The translations under genes were made by a program, and so were the position numbers. Below, piece by piece: positions 18,573 to 26,885 of a stretch of DNA of 64,000 nucleotides (positions within the stretch are counted from its first letter, which is position 1; each line of letters opens with the position of its first letter). The stretch comes from Kitasatospora sp. MAP5-34 (GTDB lineage: Bacteria; Actinomycetota; Actinomycetes; Streptomycetales; Streptomycetaceae). The notes below the pieces were generated by a model that saw only the letters and a list, made by a program, of their open reading frames with translations, did not search any database and was not told where the DNA came from. The DNA lies in NCBI RefSeq assembly GCF_029894335.1, contig NZ_JARXZC010000019.1, forward strand, positions 1 to 64,000. The letters run 5' to 3'.

Positions 18573-19193
18573 TTACAGCAGCGTCCTCCAGAAGTACCAG
18601 AAGCGGTTCAGGATCAGCAGGGCGATCCCCGCGTACCAGAGGGCCGGCACCACCCAGTGGTAACGCCGGGTGAGCCGCGGGAAGTTGTGGAGGGTGGTGT
18701 ACCAGCAGAGCGGTAGCACCACTGCCCACACGACCATGCAGTACGGGCAGAGCGCCCCGATCTCGTACAGCGCCTGGTAGATCAGCCAGCCGGTGAAGCC
18801 GAGCCCCAGCACGCTGCCCAGCTGGAGGCCCAGCCAGAACCAGCGCCGGTACGTCGCGCCCGCCAGCAGCCCGGCGCCGACGGCGATCAGTGCGCCGAAC
18901 GCGGCCAGCCCCAGCAGCGAGTTGGGGAAGCCGAACGCCTCGGCCTGGGCCGTGCGCATCACCGACCCGCAGCTGATCACGGGGTTGATGTTGCAGTTCG
19001 GCGTGTAGTCGGGGTTCTGCAGCAGGCGGATCTTGTCGATGGTCAGGACGGTCGAGGCGGCCAGCCCCAGCACGCCGCAGACGACCAGCAGCACGGCGAA
19101 GCCTCGGCTTGCCGCTCCCGTGGATGAACCGGCTCCGGCCGGCGAACCAGCGCCCACCGGCGCAGCGGCGGAGATCGGGGTGCTCTGCGTCAT
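18573..19193 (-). CDS. VKOR-family quinone-linked disulfide reductase
   Basis: 206 aa membrane protein with a Pro/Ala-rich N-terminus and 5 hydrophobic segments. Both VKOR cysteine pairs are present: the loop cysteines (NCNINPVISCGSVM) and the active-site CPYC in IGALCPYCMVVWAVV. It passes electrons from a DsbA-like partner to quinone and so keeps extracytoplasmic thiol oxidation running. The SD GGGAGG lies inside the end of the upstream DsbA-like gene, whose stop is 4 bp away, so the two are translated together. Confidence 0.93.
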   Translation of the reverse strand: MTQSTPISAAAPVGAGSPAGAGSSTGAASRGFAVLLVVCGVLGLAASTVLTIDKIRLLQNPDYTPNCNINPVISCGSVMRTAQAEAFGFPNSLLGLAAFGALIAVGAGLLAGATYRRWFWLGLQLGSVLGLGFTGWLIYQALYEIGALCPYCMVVWAVVLPLCWYTTLHNFPRLTRRYHWVVPALWYAGIALLILNRFWYFWRTLL

Positions 19194-19197
19194 GGTG

Positions 19198-20013
19198 TCA
19201 GCCTCCCGTGGTTCGGCGTACCAGCGCGGTGTACTGCTCGGGGGTGATCGGGGCGTTCTTGCTGTCGAACACCTGGAGCTGCTTGCCGTCGAGGATCAGG
19301 GTCGGGGTGCCCTGCACGCCGCTGTCGTTGAAGGTGGCGGCGACCTTGGCGGCCCAGGGCTTGTAGGTGCCTTCCGTGACGGCCTTGGTGAACGCGTCGG
19401 TCTTCAGCCCGGGCACCTTGCCCGCCAGGTCCAGCAGGTGGTTGACGTCGCCGAAGCCGTCCACCTGCTCCTCCGGCTGGTTGGCGAAGAGCACGTCGTG
19501 GAACTGCTTGAACTTGTCGACACCCTCGTTGAGCGCCGCCCCGGCAGCGGCCAGCGCGGTCGCGGAGCCCTTGCCGCCGAGGCCGTCGTCGAGGAAGGCC
19601 GCCAGGTGGTACTCGATCTTGTACGTGCCGTTGTCGGCGAGCTGCTGGACGGTCTTGCCGGTGGACTCCTCAAGCTTGCGGCAGATCGGGCAGCGGAAGT
19701 CCTCGTACACCTGGAGGGTGTGCGGGGCGTCCGCGCGGCCGTAGACGATCACGGTGCCGTCCTGGCCACCCGCGTTGGCGGGGGTGACGACGGGCGCCGA
19801 GGCGGTGGCGGTGGGCGCGTCGGTGGTGCGGGCCGTGCCGATGGCGACGGCGGCGGCGCCCGCGAGGGCGAGTACGGCGGCGATCGAGACGCCGACCACG
19901 ACGCGGCGGCGGACGGTGTTGGCGCGGGCCTCGCGGCGCTGGGCCTCCGCCATGCGCTCGCGGGGGGACTGCTTCGTCCGGTGCTGCTTCGTCTGGTTCT
20001 GGGGGAGGGTCAT
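19198..20013 (-). CDS. Membrane-anchored DsbA-like thiol oxidoreductase
   Basis: 271 aa: a basic cytoplasmic N-terminus, one membrane helix (VVVGVSIAAVLALAGAAAVA), then an extracytoplasmic thioredoxin fold of the DsbA/thioredoxin_4 type with active site CPIC (YEDFRCPICRKLEE) and a cis-Pro loop (GVQGTPTLILDGK). It should oxidize exported proteins and be re-oxidized by the VKOR protein encoded directly downstream. The first in-frame Met is used; AGGAGT lies somewhat far upstream. Confidence 0.92.
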   Translation of the reverse strand: MTLPQNQTKQHRTKQSPRERMAEAQRREARANTVRRRVVVGVSIAAVLALAGAAAVAIGTARTTDAPTATASAPVVTPANAGGQDGTVIVYGRADAPHTLQVYEDFRCPICRKLEESTGKTVQQLADNGTYKIEYHLAAFLDDGLGGKGSATALAAAGAALNEGVDKFKQFHDVLFANQPEEQVDGFGDVNHLLDLAGKVPGLKTDAFTKAVTEGTYKPWAAKVAATFNDSGVQGTPTLILDGKQLQVFDSKNAPITPEQYTALVRRTTGG

Positions 20014-20153
20014 GGTGGTCCGTCAACTCCTGGGAGTGCGGGCACGCCGCAGAGCCGCGCGTGGCGCGGGGGCATGCCTGAGGCAGGTGGGCTACGAGAG
20101 GTGAGCCGACGGATCGTCCGGCCGGGCGGTGCGGAACCGGGTGGCGTACGCCG

Positions 20154-20789
20154 TCAGCAGGCGAGCGCGAGAGCCGGCGGGCCGCGCCTGGGCGCAGGGG
20201 TGAGCACGACCTCGGACGGCCGGGGCAGCTCCTGCCCGGCGTCCGGTACGGGTGCCAGCGTCAGCGGGCAGCCCGGGAGCGGCGCGAGCAGCCGCAGCAC
20301 ACGCACCGGCGAGGCCAGCAACCGGCCCAGCGCGCGCAGCGCCTCGGCGAGCCCGCTGAGCGCCGCGTCGCCGAGCCGCAGCCAGAGCGCGGCCGAGAGG
20401 GCGAGCAGCAGGTGCACCATGAGTACGAGGGCCTGGGCGGTCGCGGGGTTGCCGGTGGCGAGGAACGAGCCGTTCACCGAGCCGCCGCCGCAGACCAGCA
20501 GGTCGACGCCGTGGCTGGGGGTAGCTGCGGCACAGGTGTCCTGGCCGAGGTTGAAGGCGGTGTTCAGCAGCAGCTCGACCGGTACCAGCACGGCCGCTAT
20601 GTGCAGGAAACGCCGCTGGGAGCCGGCGGCGGCCAACGCGACCAGGAAGACGGCGGCCGTGGCCACGGCCACCAGGGTCAGCGGCAGCGCCCGCCCGGTG
20701 ACGACGACATGCCCGAGCGCGGACAGCGGAACGGCGAGCGCGGTGAACACCGCTGCCCGCAGAGCCCTGGTCGCCTGGGTATCAGTCAT
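20154..20789 (-). CDS. Membrane protein of unknown function
   Basis: About 211 aa with roughly four hydrophobic segments (LPLTLVAVATAAVFLVALAA, FLHIAAVLVPVELLLNTAF, ALVLMVHLLLALSAALWLR) and a Pro-rich tail ending in Cys. I do not recognise a named family. The segment HLLLALSAALWLRLGDAA followed by a ~20-residue helix and SPVRVLRLLAPLPG has the same layout as the Met-rich membrane protein at 25934-26716, so the two are probably distant paralogues; the latter sits with a copper-type YcnI gene. Starts at 20789, 20807 and 20825 are all possible; 20789 gives the most compact protein. Divergent from the CHAD gene. Confidence 0.75.
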   Translation of the reverse strand: MTDTQATRALRAAVFTALAVPLSALGHVVVTGRALPLTLVAVATAAVFLVALAAAGSQRRFLHIAAVLVPVELLLNTAFNLGQDTCAAATPSHGVDLLVCGGGSVNGSFLATGNPATAQALVLMVHLLLALSAALWLRLGDAALSGLAEALRALGRLLASPVRVLRLLAPLPGCPLTLAPVPDAGQELPRPSEVVLTPAPRRGPPALALAC

Positions 20790-20875
20790 CGCATCGGAGT
20801 ATGTCATGGGGCGCGGCCCGGACACGAGAGGGCGGTAGCCCTCCGTTTACGACCGCGACGACTTAATGTGGCTGC

Positions 20876-21697
20876 ATGGCGCAGCAGGCCGGTCGGACGG
20901 CGGGGGCGCTGCTGGCCGCCCGGATCGCGGAGCAGGCCGCCGTACTGGCCGGGCTCGAGGCCGCCGTACGGGCCGACGAGCCGGATGCCGTGCACCGGAT
21001 GCGGGTCGCCTCCCGGCGGCTGCGCAGCGCGCTGCGCGCGTACGGGCCGCCGCTGCGCGAGGTGGTCGGCGAGCTGCGGTGGCTCGCTTCGGTGCTCGGG
21101 CTGGCCCGGGACAGTGAGGTGCTGGGGGCGCGGCTGCTCGCGCAGGCAGGTGCGCTGCCGCCCGAGTGCGGGCGGGACGAACTGGTGACACGGCTCACCC
21201 GGTGGTCACGCGAGCTGTCGGAGCGGGCCCGCCCCGAGGTGCAGGCGGCGCTGGACGGCCCTCGGTACGCGGCGCTGCTCGCCCGGCTTGCCGCCGAACC
21301 CCCGCCCGGGGACGGGCTGCCCGCCCTCTCCGAGCTCGCCCGCCGTGAGCAGCGCCGGGTGGCCGCCAGGCTGAAGGCGGCCGTGGGCGGCCCGGACGGT
21401 GATCGCGAGCTGCACGAGGCGCGGAAGGCCGCGAAGTGGGCCCGCTACCTCGGCGAGACGGCCGGGCTGCCGGCCGACGGGTTCACCGCCCGGATGAAGG
21501 CGTTGCAGGAGCTGCTCGGCGAGCACCAGGACTCGGTGGTCGCCCGCGCGGCCCTGCTCGGGCTGGCCCGGGACCACCCGGAGGAGGGCTTCGGCTACGG
21601 AGTGCTCTACGGCGGGCAGCTCGCCGTCGCCGAGCGGGTGCGCGAGCGGCTGCCGGACGTCCGGCGCCGGCTGCGGAAGGCCGCGACCTGGGAGTGA
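20876..21697 (+). CDS. CHAD domain protein (polyphosphate-binding helical domain)
   Basis: 273 aa, all alpha. Conserved basic/acidic histidine motifs of CHAD are present twice: DAVHRMRVASRRLRSALRAY near the N-terminus and ELHEARKAAKWARYLGE near residue 185, the second half of the internal duplication. CHAD proteins bind inorganic polyphosphate through these basic helices; no CYTH partner is encoded here. A TAATGT element ends 6 bp before the ATG and there is no SD, which suggests a leaderless mRNA. The stop codon is inside a short tandem repeat shared with the end of the convergent glycosylase gene. Confidence 0.9.
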   Translation: MAQQAGRTAGALLAARIAEQAAVLAGLEAAVRADEPDAVHRMRVASRRLRSALRAYGPPLREVVGELRWLASVLGLARDSEVLGARLLAQAGALPPECGRDELVTRLTRWSRELSERARPEVQAALDGPRYAALLARLAAEPPPGDGLPALSELARREQRRVAARLKAAVGGPDGDRELHEARKAAKWARYLGETAGLPADGFTARMKALQELLGEHQDSVVARAALLGLARDHPEEGFGYGVLYGGQLAVAERVRERLPDVRRRLRKAATWE

Positions 21698-21751
21698 CCG
21701 CTGCGTGGGAGTGACCGCTACCTGGGTGACGGCTACCTGGGAGTGACCGGG
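21686..21751. repeat. Four tandem 15-17 bp repeats covering two stop codons
   Basis: Units close to ACCTGGGAGTGACCGCT at 21686-21702, 21703-21719, 21720-21734 (2-bp deletion) and 21735-21751. The first carries the CHAD stop codon; the UDG stop codon on the other strand lies in the third and fourth. Repeat slippage seems to have shaped both C-termini. Confidence 0.75.
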
Positions 21752-22494
21752 AGGCCGGCCGCCCGGGCGGCCGTGCCGAGCAGGTCGGTCAGCATCGCGG
21801 TGGTGAGGCGGCCGGTGAAGGTGTTGCGCGGGCTGACGTGGTAGCAGCCGAACAGCTCCAGCGGCGGCCCGCCGTCGGCGGCCGCCAGGGTCACCCGCGC
21901 GCCGTGTCCGAAGGCCGGACGCGGCCGGGGCACCGAGTACCCGGCGGCGGACAGCACCGGCAGCAGTGCCTGCCAGGCGAACCCGCCGAGTGCGACCACC
22001 ACCCGTACGGTGGGCCGCAGGAAGCCCAACTCGCTCACCAGCCAGGGCCGGCAGGTGTCCCGCTCCAGCACGCTGGGCTTGTTGTCGGGCGGCGCGCAGC
22101 GGACCGGATCGGTGATCCGCACGCCGTACAGCTCCAGCCCGTCGCCCCGGCGGACCGAGCCGGGCTGTGAGGCCAGCCCCAGTTCGTACAGCGTGGCGTA
22201 GAGCAGGTCGCCGGACGGGTCGCCGGTGAAGATCCGGCCGGTCCGGTTGGCGCCGTGCGCGGCCGGGGCCAGCCCGACCAGGACGAGCGCCGCGTCCTCG
22301 GGGCCGAAGCCGGGGATCGGCCGGGCCCAGTACTCCCAGTCCAGGAACGCGCGGCGCTTGACCCGGGCGGCCTCCTCGCGCCAGCTCACCAGCCGGGGGC
22401 AGGCCCGGCAGCCGGTCACCGCCTCGTCCAGCTCGGCCAGGCTGTGCGCTGCGTCCGGTCCGTCGGCGTGCTGGGCGTGCTCGGGGTGGTCCAT
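21733..22494 (-). CDS. Uracil-DNA glycosylase, family 4/5 (UDGb-like, Fe-S)
   Basis: 253 aa. Excises uracil and related deaminated bases. The catalytic motif 1 is GLAPAAHGANRTGRIFTGD, the pattern of family 5 (UDGb) enzymes that lack the polar residue of other UDGs; HVSPRNT near residue 225 is motif 2. Fe-S cysteines: CRACPRL near residue 29, plus later Cys residues (VRCAPPD, DTCRPW). Upstream of the ATG a TACCAT sits exactly 6 bp away with no SD, again a leaderless arrangement. It shares its 3' end with a tandem repeat. Confidence 0.9.
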   Translation of the reverse strand: MDHPEHAQHADGPDAAHSLAELDEAVTGCRACPRLVSWREEAARVKRRAFLDWEYWARPIPGFGPEDAALVLVGLAPAAHGANRTGRIFTGDPSGDLLYATLYELGLASQPGSVRRGDGLELYGVRITDPVRCAPPDNKPSVLERDTCRPWLVSELGFLRPTVRVVVALGGFAWQALLPVLSAAGYSVPRPRPAFGHGARVTLAAADGGPPLELFGCYHVSPRNTFTGRLTTAMLTDLLGTAARAAGLPVTPR

Positions 22495-22571
22495 GGCGCG
22501 ATGGTAGGGAATCGGGGCGGAGTAGCGTTGAAACAGGTCTCTGTGGGTTGAGAGTTGCCGAGGTGGCCACG

Positions 22572-23528
22572 ATGATCGTTCTTGACTCGATTCTTGGGGT
22601 GGTTGGAGCGGCGGCCGGTCTGGGAGCCATCTGGGCGGCGTTCAGCATCCGGGTGGTGCAGCAGTTCCAGCGCGGTGTGGTCTTCCGGTTCGGGCGGGTC
22701 CGTGAGGAGCTCCGGCAGCCCGGGCTGGTGATGCTGATGCCGGTCGCGGACCGGATCAGCAGGGTCAACGTGCAGATCGTCACGATGCCGATCCCGGCGC
22801 AGGAGGGCATCACCCGGGACAACGTGACGGTGCGGGTCGACGCGGTGGTGTACTTCAAGGTGGTGGACCCGGTGCGGGCCACGGTCAACGTGCAGGACTA
22901 CCAGTTCGCCATCTCGCAGGTCGCGCAGACCTCGCTGCGGTCGATCATCGGCAAGAGCGAACTCGACGACCTGCTGGCCAATCGGGAGCCGATCAACCAG
23001 GGCCTGGAGCTGATGCTGGACAGCCCGGCGCTCGGCTGGGGCGTCCAGATCGACCGGGTGGAGATCAAGGACGTCGCGCTGCCCGAGTCGATGAAGCGCT
23101 CGATGTCCCGGCAGGCCGAGGCGGAGCGTGAGCGGCGGGCCCGGATCATCACGGCGGACGGCGAGTACCAGGCTTCGGCCCGGCTCGCGGAGGCCGCCAC
23201 GATCATGAGTTCCGCCCCCGCCGCACTTCAACTGCGGCTGCTGCAGACGGTGGTGGAGGTCGCGGCGGAGAAGAACTCGACCCTGGTGCTGCCGTTCCCG
23301 GTCGAGCTGCTGCGCTTCCTGGACACCGCGACCAAGTCGACGGCCGCCGCGATGGCCGCCCCCGCCGCCGCCAAGCCTGCAGAGCCGGATTCGGGGTCGG
23401 AGCAGGAGTCCGGGGCGGCGCAGTCGCGCGGCGTCGAGCAGCTGGAGTTGCCGCCGCTGGAGGAGGTGTTGGCCAAACCGTTGAACGAGGTGCTGGCCGC
23501 CGTGCCGCCGGTCCCGCCGGTCCCCTGA
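22572..23528 (+). CDS. SPFH/Band 7 (slipin-like) membrane protein
   Basis: 318 aa. One N-terminal membrane helix (ILGVVGAAAGLGAIWAAF), then the SPFH domain (VQQFQRGVVFRFGRVR, GLVMLMPVADRISRVN, VRVDAVVYFKVVDP, ISQVAQTSLRSIIGK, GWGVQIDRVEIKDV), then a coiled-coil rich in Glu/Arg (RQAEAERERRARIITADGE) and a Pro/Glu tail. Slipins organise membrane domains and often pair with NfeD proteases; no NfeD gene is adjacent. ATG 22572 follows GAGGTGG; a TTG 24 nt upstream is less likely. Confidence 0.92.
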   Translation: MIVLDSILGVVGAAAGLGAIWAAFSIRVVQQFQRGVVFRFGRVREELRQPGLVMLMPVADRISRVNVQIVTMPIPAQEGITRDNVTVRVDAVVYFKVVDPVRATVNVQDYQFAISQVAQTSLRSIIGKSELDDLLANREPINQGLELMLDSPALGWGVQIDRVEIKDVALPESMKRSMSRQAEAERERRARIITADGEYQASARLAEAATIMSSAPAALQLRLLQTVVEVAAEKNSTLVLPFPVELLRFLDTATKSTAAAMAAPAAAKPAEPDSGSEQESGAAQSRGVEQLELPPLEEVLAKPLNEVLAAVPPVPPVP

Positions 23529-23603
23529 GCCCAGGTGGCGATGGTGTCCGGGCCGGACCACGATGGAGGAGGACGGGGGGCGCCCGACGCCAGGAGGCTG
23601 GCC

Positions 23604-24026
23604 ATGACCACCGCGAAAGAGATCATGCACCCCGGCGCCGAGTGCGTCCGGGAGCACGAGACGTTGGCGGACGCCGCCCGGATCATGAAGGAACGGGGCG
23701 TCGGCGCACTGCCGATCTGCGGAGAGAACCAGAAGCTGCTGGGCATCCTCACCGACCGCGACATCGTCCTCAGGTGCGTCGCCGAAGGCCACGACCCGGG
23801 CAAGGTGACCGCCGGCGAGGTGGCGCAGGGGCGGCCCATGGTGGTCGAGGCGGACGAGGACGCCGAGCAGGTCCTGCGGGTGATGGAGCAGTACCGGGTT
23901 CGCCGGCTGCCCGTGATCAACCACCCCGATCACAAGCTGGTCGGCATGATCAGCGAGGCCGACATCGCGCGCGGGATGCCGCAGGAGCGGGTCGCCGAGT
24001 TCGTCAGCGCGATCTGCGCCGAGTAG
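23604..24026 (+). CDS. Tandem CBS-domain protein
   Basis: 140 aa, essentially one Bateman module: CBS1 from TTAKEIMHPGAECVREHETL to LGILTDRDIV, and CBS2 from PMVVEADEDAEQVLRVMEQ to LVGMISEADIA. It should bind an adenosine nucleotide and signal energy state; no output domain is attached. ATG 23604 has AGGAGG 8 nt upstream. It follows the SPFH gene by 75 bp and ends at a strong hairpin. Confidence 0.92.
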   Translation: MTTAKEIMHPGAECVREHETLADAARIMKERGVGALPICGENQKLLGILTDRDIVLRCVAEGHDPGKVTAGEVAQGRPMVVEADEDAEQVLRVMEQYRVRRLPVINHPDHKLVGMISEADIARGMPQERVAEFVSAICAE

Positions 24027-24041
24027 CGCGGGGTACGTGCG

Positions 24042-24075
24042 GTTCGAGGGGCGCCGGGGTCGGCGCCCCTCGAAC
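24042..24075. terminator. Bidirectional hairpin terminator
   Basis: Perfect 15-bp stem (24042-24056 with 24061-24075) with a GGGT tetraloop between the convergent CBS and SGNH hydrolase genes. Confidence 0.9.
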
Positions 24076-24085
24076 GTGCCGTGGG

Positions 24086-24985
24086 TCAGATCTTCGCGAG
24101 GAAGGTGTTCGCGATGACCTGGTAGCCGGTGTCGTTGGCGTGGATGTCACCGCGCGCCATGTTGGTCCACTGCATGATCCGGGCCACGTTGAGCGGGACC
24201 TGCTGGCCGTTCAGCGGGACCAGGGGCAGGAACGCGTTGGTGTCGAACGCCCGGCCGACGTCGGCCGTCGGCACTCCGTGGAAGGCGTCGGTGAGCGTGA
24301 TCGTCGCGTTGAGCACGTCCGCCAGCGGTACGGAGAGACCGGCCTGCACCCTGCCCTGAGCCCCGGTCAGCCAGACGGCGAGGAAGGGGTCGTAGAGGTT
24401 CATGCCGACGATCCGGGTGTGCGGGCCGGCCGCCGCCTTGAGCTTGTCGAGGATGCTGCCGAGGTCCGTACGCACCTTGCCGACGCCGGCCAGCGCGCAG
24501 GGCAGGTTGACGGTGCCGCCCGTCAGGCAGCCGTCGACGTCGTTGGCGCCGATGTCCAGCGTCACCACCACGTGGTCCCGGTGGTGGGCGTGCAGGAAGG
24601 CCACTGCTTCGGCGAGTTGGGAGTCCTGGTACGGGTGCGGGTAGGGGCAGCCGCCGTCGATCATGCTGCCGGTGGTCTCGCCGGGGCAGCCGAGGTCGGT
24701 GAAGTCGAAGGCATGTCCGGACGCCGCCGCGCGGGCCGCCAGGGTACGGGCGATGTCCTGGGCGTATCCGCGCCCGGTGACGGCGCCGCCGCCGGGCAGC
24801 GTCTGGTAGCCGGCGGCCAGTGAGTCGCCGAGCGCCAGGTAGTAGCGGGGGACGGCGTGGGCGGAGGCGGCGGAGGTACCGGAATCCGCCGCCGAGGCGG
24901 GTGCCGACAGGCCGAACAGAGCGGCGGCGGTGGACACCGCGACCACTACGGCGAGTCGGACGTGTCTGAGCAGAGTTGCGCGCAT
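24086..24985 (-). CDS. Secreted SGNH/GDSL hydrolase
   Basis: 299 aa with a Sec signal peptide cleaved near APASA-ADS. The four SGNH blocks are visible: GDSLAAGYQ (nucleophile Ser), the Gly of block II near GGAVTGRGYAQ, DIGANDVDGC (block III Asn) and DIHANDTGYQVIA (Asp-xx-His, block V). Several Cys pairs suggest disulfides. Likely an extracellular lipase/esterase of the Streptomyces lipase type; the substrate is not known. ATG 24985 follows GGAGAG. Confidence 0.92.
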   Translation of the reverse strand: MRATLLRHVRLAVVVAVSTAAALFGLSAPASAADSGTSAASAHAVPRYYLALGDSLAAGYQTLPGGGAVTGRGYAQDIARTLAARAAASGHAFDFTDLGCPGETTGSMIDGGCPYPHPYQDSQLAEAVAFLHAHHRDHVVVTLDIGANDVDGCLTGGTVNLPCALAGVGKVRTDLGSILDKLKAAAGPHTRIVGMNLYDPFLAVWLTGAQGRVQAGLSVPLADVLNATITLTDAFHGVPTADVGRAFDTNAFLPLVPLNGQQVPLNVARIMQWTNMARGDIHANDTGYQVIANTFLAKI

Positions 24986-25068
24986 GAACTCTCCAGCGTG
25001 ACCAGGCGATCGGGCAGGGTGAGGCTACTGCCCGGTAGCGCGGGAGAGTAGGGGTTGGACCGGACTGC

Positions 25069-25102
25069 CCGGTCCGGGGTGCCGCGCGGCACCCCGGACC
25101 GG
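25069..25102. terminator. Hairpin terminator of the YcnI operon
   Basis: Perfect 15-bp stem (25069-25083 with 25088-25102, GCGC loop) 8 bp beyond the YcnI-like stop codon on the minus strand. Confidence 0.88.
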
Positions 25103-25109
25103 TGGTCAC

Positions 25110-25844
25110 TCAGGCCGTACGGCGACGCCCGAGGACGGCTGCCAGGGCGCCCGCGAGGCCGACGACGATGCCCACGATGCCCAGGGTGCGGGCGGTGGAG
25201 TCGCTGCTGTCGGTCTTCGCGGCGGCCGTTGGCGTGCTGGTCGGGTTGCCGGTCGGGTTGCTGTTGGCGGCCGGGCTCGGGTTGGCGGTCGTGCCCTCGG
25301 CGGCGGTCAGTTCGAGCACCGGGGCCGGGTGCTGGGGCTCCGGCTGGCCGTCCTTGGACTCCTCGATCCAGCGGACGATGTTGCCGTTGTTGTAGGTCTG
25401 GAGGGCTTTGAAGACCACCTTGTCGGTGCCGGTCGGGAGGGCGCCGAGGTCGACGGTGAAGTCCTGGTAGTGGCCGGGGGCGATCTGGCCGCCCGTCCAG
25501 ACGACCTGGGAGACGACGTCGGTGATGTCGCCGTCGTCGGTGTGGATCGGGGTGGCGAGCTTGGTGGTCTGGATCTGGTCGGTCCAGCCCGGTACCGGCG
25601 CGACGAGGGCGGAGGGGACCGGGTGGTCGGTCGGGAAGTCGACCTCGACCTTCACGGTGCTCGCCTTGTCGTCCTCGTTGGGCACCCGGAACGCGAACGT
25701 CTGGTCGGTCGCGTCCTTGGCCACGCTGGACGGCTGGACGGTGACGTGTGCCGACGCGGGGCCGGCGACCAGCAGGACGGTCGTGGCGGCCAGGGCGGTG
25801 GCGGCGGCCACGCGGTGCGAACGGGTCTTGAGGTGCTTGCTCAT
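25110..25844 (-). CDS. YcnI-family (DUF1775) secreted copper-binding protein
   Basis: 244 aa: signal peptide to ASA, then a mature N-terminal His (HVTVQPSSVAKDA) as needed for the Cu-binding His brace of YcnI proteins; the core domain (FRVPNEDDKASTVKVEVDFP, GPGHYQDFTV-like segment, LPTGTDKVVFKALQTY, RWIEE with the conserved Trp/Glu); a Pro/Thr/Ser stalk; and a C-terminal membrane helix ending in RRRTA. It should hold or deliver copper outside the cell. ATG 25844. The Met-rich membrane protein gene lies 89 bp upstream in the same direction, consistent with a copper operon. Longer in-frame readings upstream cross that gap and lack a signal peptide at the start. Confidence 0.92.
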   Translation of the reverse strand: MSKHLKTRSHRVAAATALAATTVLLVAGPASAHVTVQPSSVAKDATDQTFAFRVPNEDDKASTVKVEVDFPTDHPVPSALVAPVPGWTDQIQTTKLATPIHTDDGDITDVVSQVVWTGGQIAPGHYQDFTVDLGALPTGTDKVVFKALQTYNNGNIVRWIEESKDGQPEPQHPAPVLELTAAEGTTANPSPAANSNPTGNPTSTPTAAAKTDSSDSTARTLGIVGIVVGLAGALAAVLGRRRTA

Positions 25845-25933
25845 GGCTGGGTGTTCTCCATCGGGGAGATGGCGCGCGCAGGTGGGCGCGGACCGGCGTG
25901 ACCGGCCCGCGCAGGGCGCTCGCGGCTGTGAAC

Positions 25934-26716
25934 TCAGGACGGGTGGACGGCCGGAGCCGCCGGTGGACCTCGTCTGATCACGGAGTGCCGCAGCAGGACG
26001 GGCGACGGCAGCCGCCAGTAGCCGCCCGGCCAGGCGTGCTGCCGGGTCGGAGCGGGCCGGGCGTGCCCGAGGCCGCCCTCGACGGCGGCGAACAGCGCGA
26101 GCACGGCGCGCAGCGGTGCCGCGTACGCGTGTGCGGCGGCCGAGGCGGCGTCGGCGGTGCCGCGGACGAGGCGCCACACTGCGGCCTCGCCGCGTCGGAG
26201 CCACCAGCCGGCCAGCAGGGTCGCCGCGAGGTGGGCGCCCAGCATCGCGGGGCTCAGCCCGAGCAGCGCGCTGTGGAACCAGAGCGTCGCGTGCGGCACC
26301 GCTGCCGTGTAGGGGTGCGCGCCGAGTCCGGTGCCTGCACTGCCCATGCCCGGCATACCTGGCATACCCGCCATACCCGGCATGTCGGCCATCGCCTGCG
26401 GCCGTAGGGAGCGCTGAGCGGCCGAGGGCTGCGCCGCGTGGAAGAGGAAGTGGAGGGCCAGTTGTGCGGCGCCGAGCCCACCGGTGATCGCGGGCAGCGA
26501 GCGTTCCCGTCGTGCCCCGAGGGCGGCCGCGACAGCCGTGGCGACCCAGCCGAGCAGGATCGCGCTCAGCGGTACCGTACTGCCCGAGGCCGGCATGTGG
26601 GCGGCTGCGGCCAGCAGGACGCAGACCGTCGCGAAGGGCAGGGCCCGCAGTACGCGAAGGTCGAGCGCGGCGGCACGTACCGGCGGGGGCACGGCCTCGG
26701 GATCATGGGCAGACAT
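25934..26716 (-). CDS. Met-rich membrane protein, probably copper-related
   Basis: 260 aa with about 5 hydrophobic segments and a Met/Gly/Pro loop (MADMPGMAGMPGMPGMGSAG) of the sort that binds Cu(I) in export and delivery proteins. His residues flank the helices (HFLFHAAQPS, PHATLWFHSALLG). The C-terminal part HLAATLLAGWWLRRGEAA followed by PLRAVLALFA parallels the protein at 20154-20789. The YcnI-like gene is directly downstream. ATG 26716 chosen because it begins the conserved MSAHDPEA; there is an in-frame extension to 26797. Exact family not recognised. Confidence 0.78.
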   Translation of the reverse strand: MSAHDPEAVPPPVRAAALDLRVLRALPFATVCVLLAAAAHMPASGSTVPLSAILLGWVATAVAAALGARRERSLPAITGGLGAAQLALHFLFHAAQPSAAQRSLRPQAMADMPGMAGMPGMPGMGSAGTGLGAHPYTAAVPHATLWFHSALLGLSPAMLGAHLAATLLAGWWLRRGEAAVWRLVRGTADAASAAAHAYAAPLRAVLALFAAVEGGLGHARPAPTRQHAWPGGYWRLPSPVLLRHSVIRRGPPAAPAVHPS

Positions 26717-26885
26717 GGCGGCCACATCATGACATCCGTGCCCCCGTCCCGTGTAGGGGGCCGGTACAAGGGGCCGGAACGATCCTGCGATCCGCACGGT
26801 CCGGGAGCAGTACTAGAATCGCGCCGGTTCCCCGCTCGGGGTAGTTACCGGCCCGGAGTCTGCGACCAGGGAGCGACACAGCGGT

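Noticed and set aside
16096-18729. 877-codon minus-strand open frame opposite the MMPL gene
   Set aside because: Its product is a low-complexity Asp/Arg/Gly/His string with no domain, while the plus strand encodes a complete MMPL protein. High-GC DNA keeps shadow frames open.
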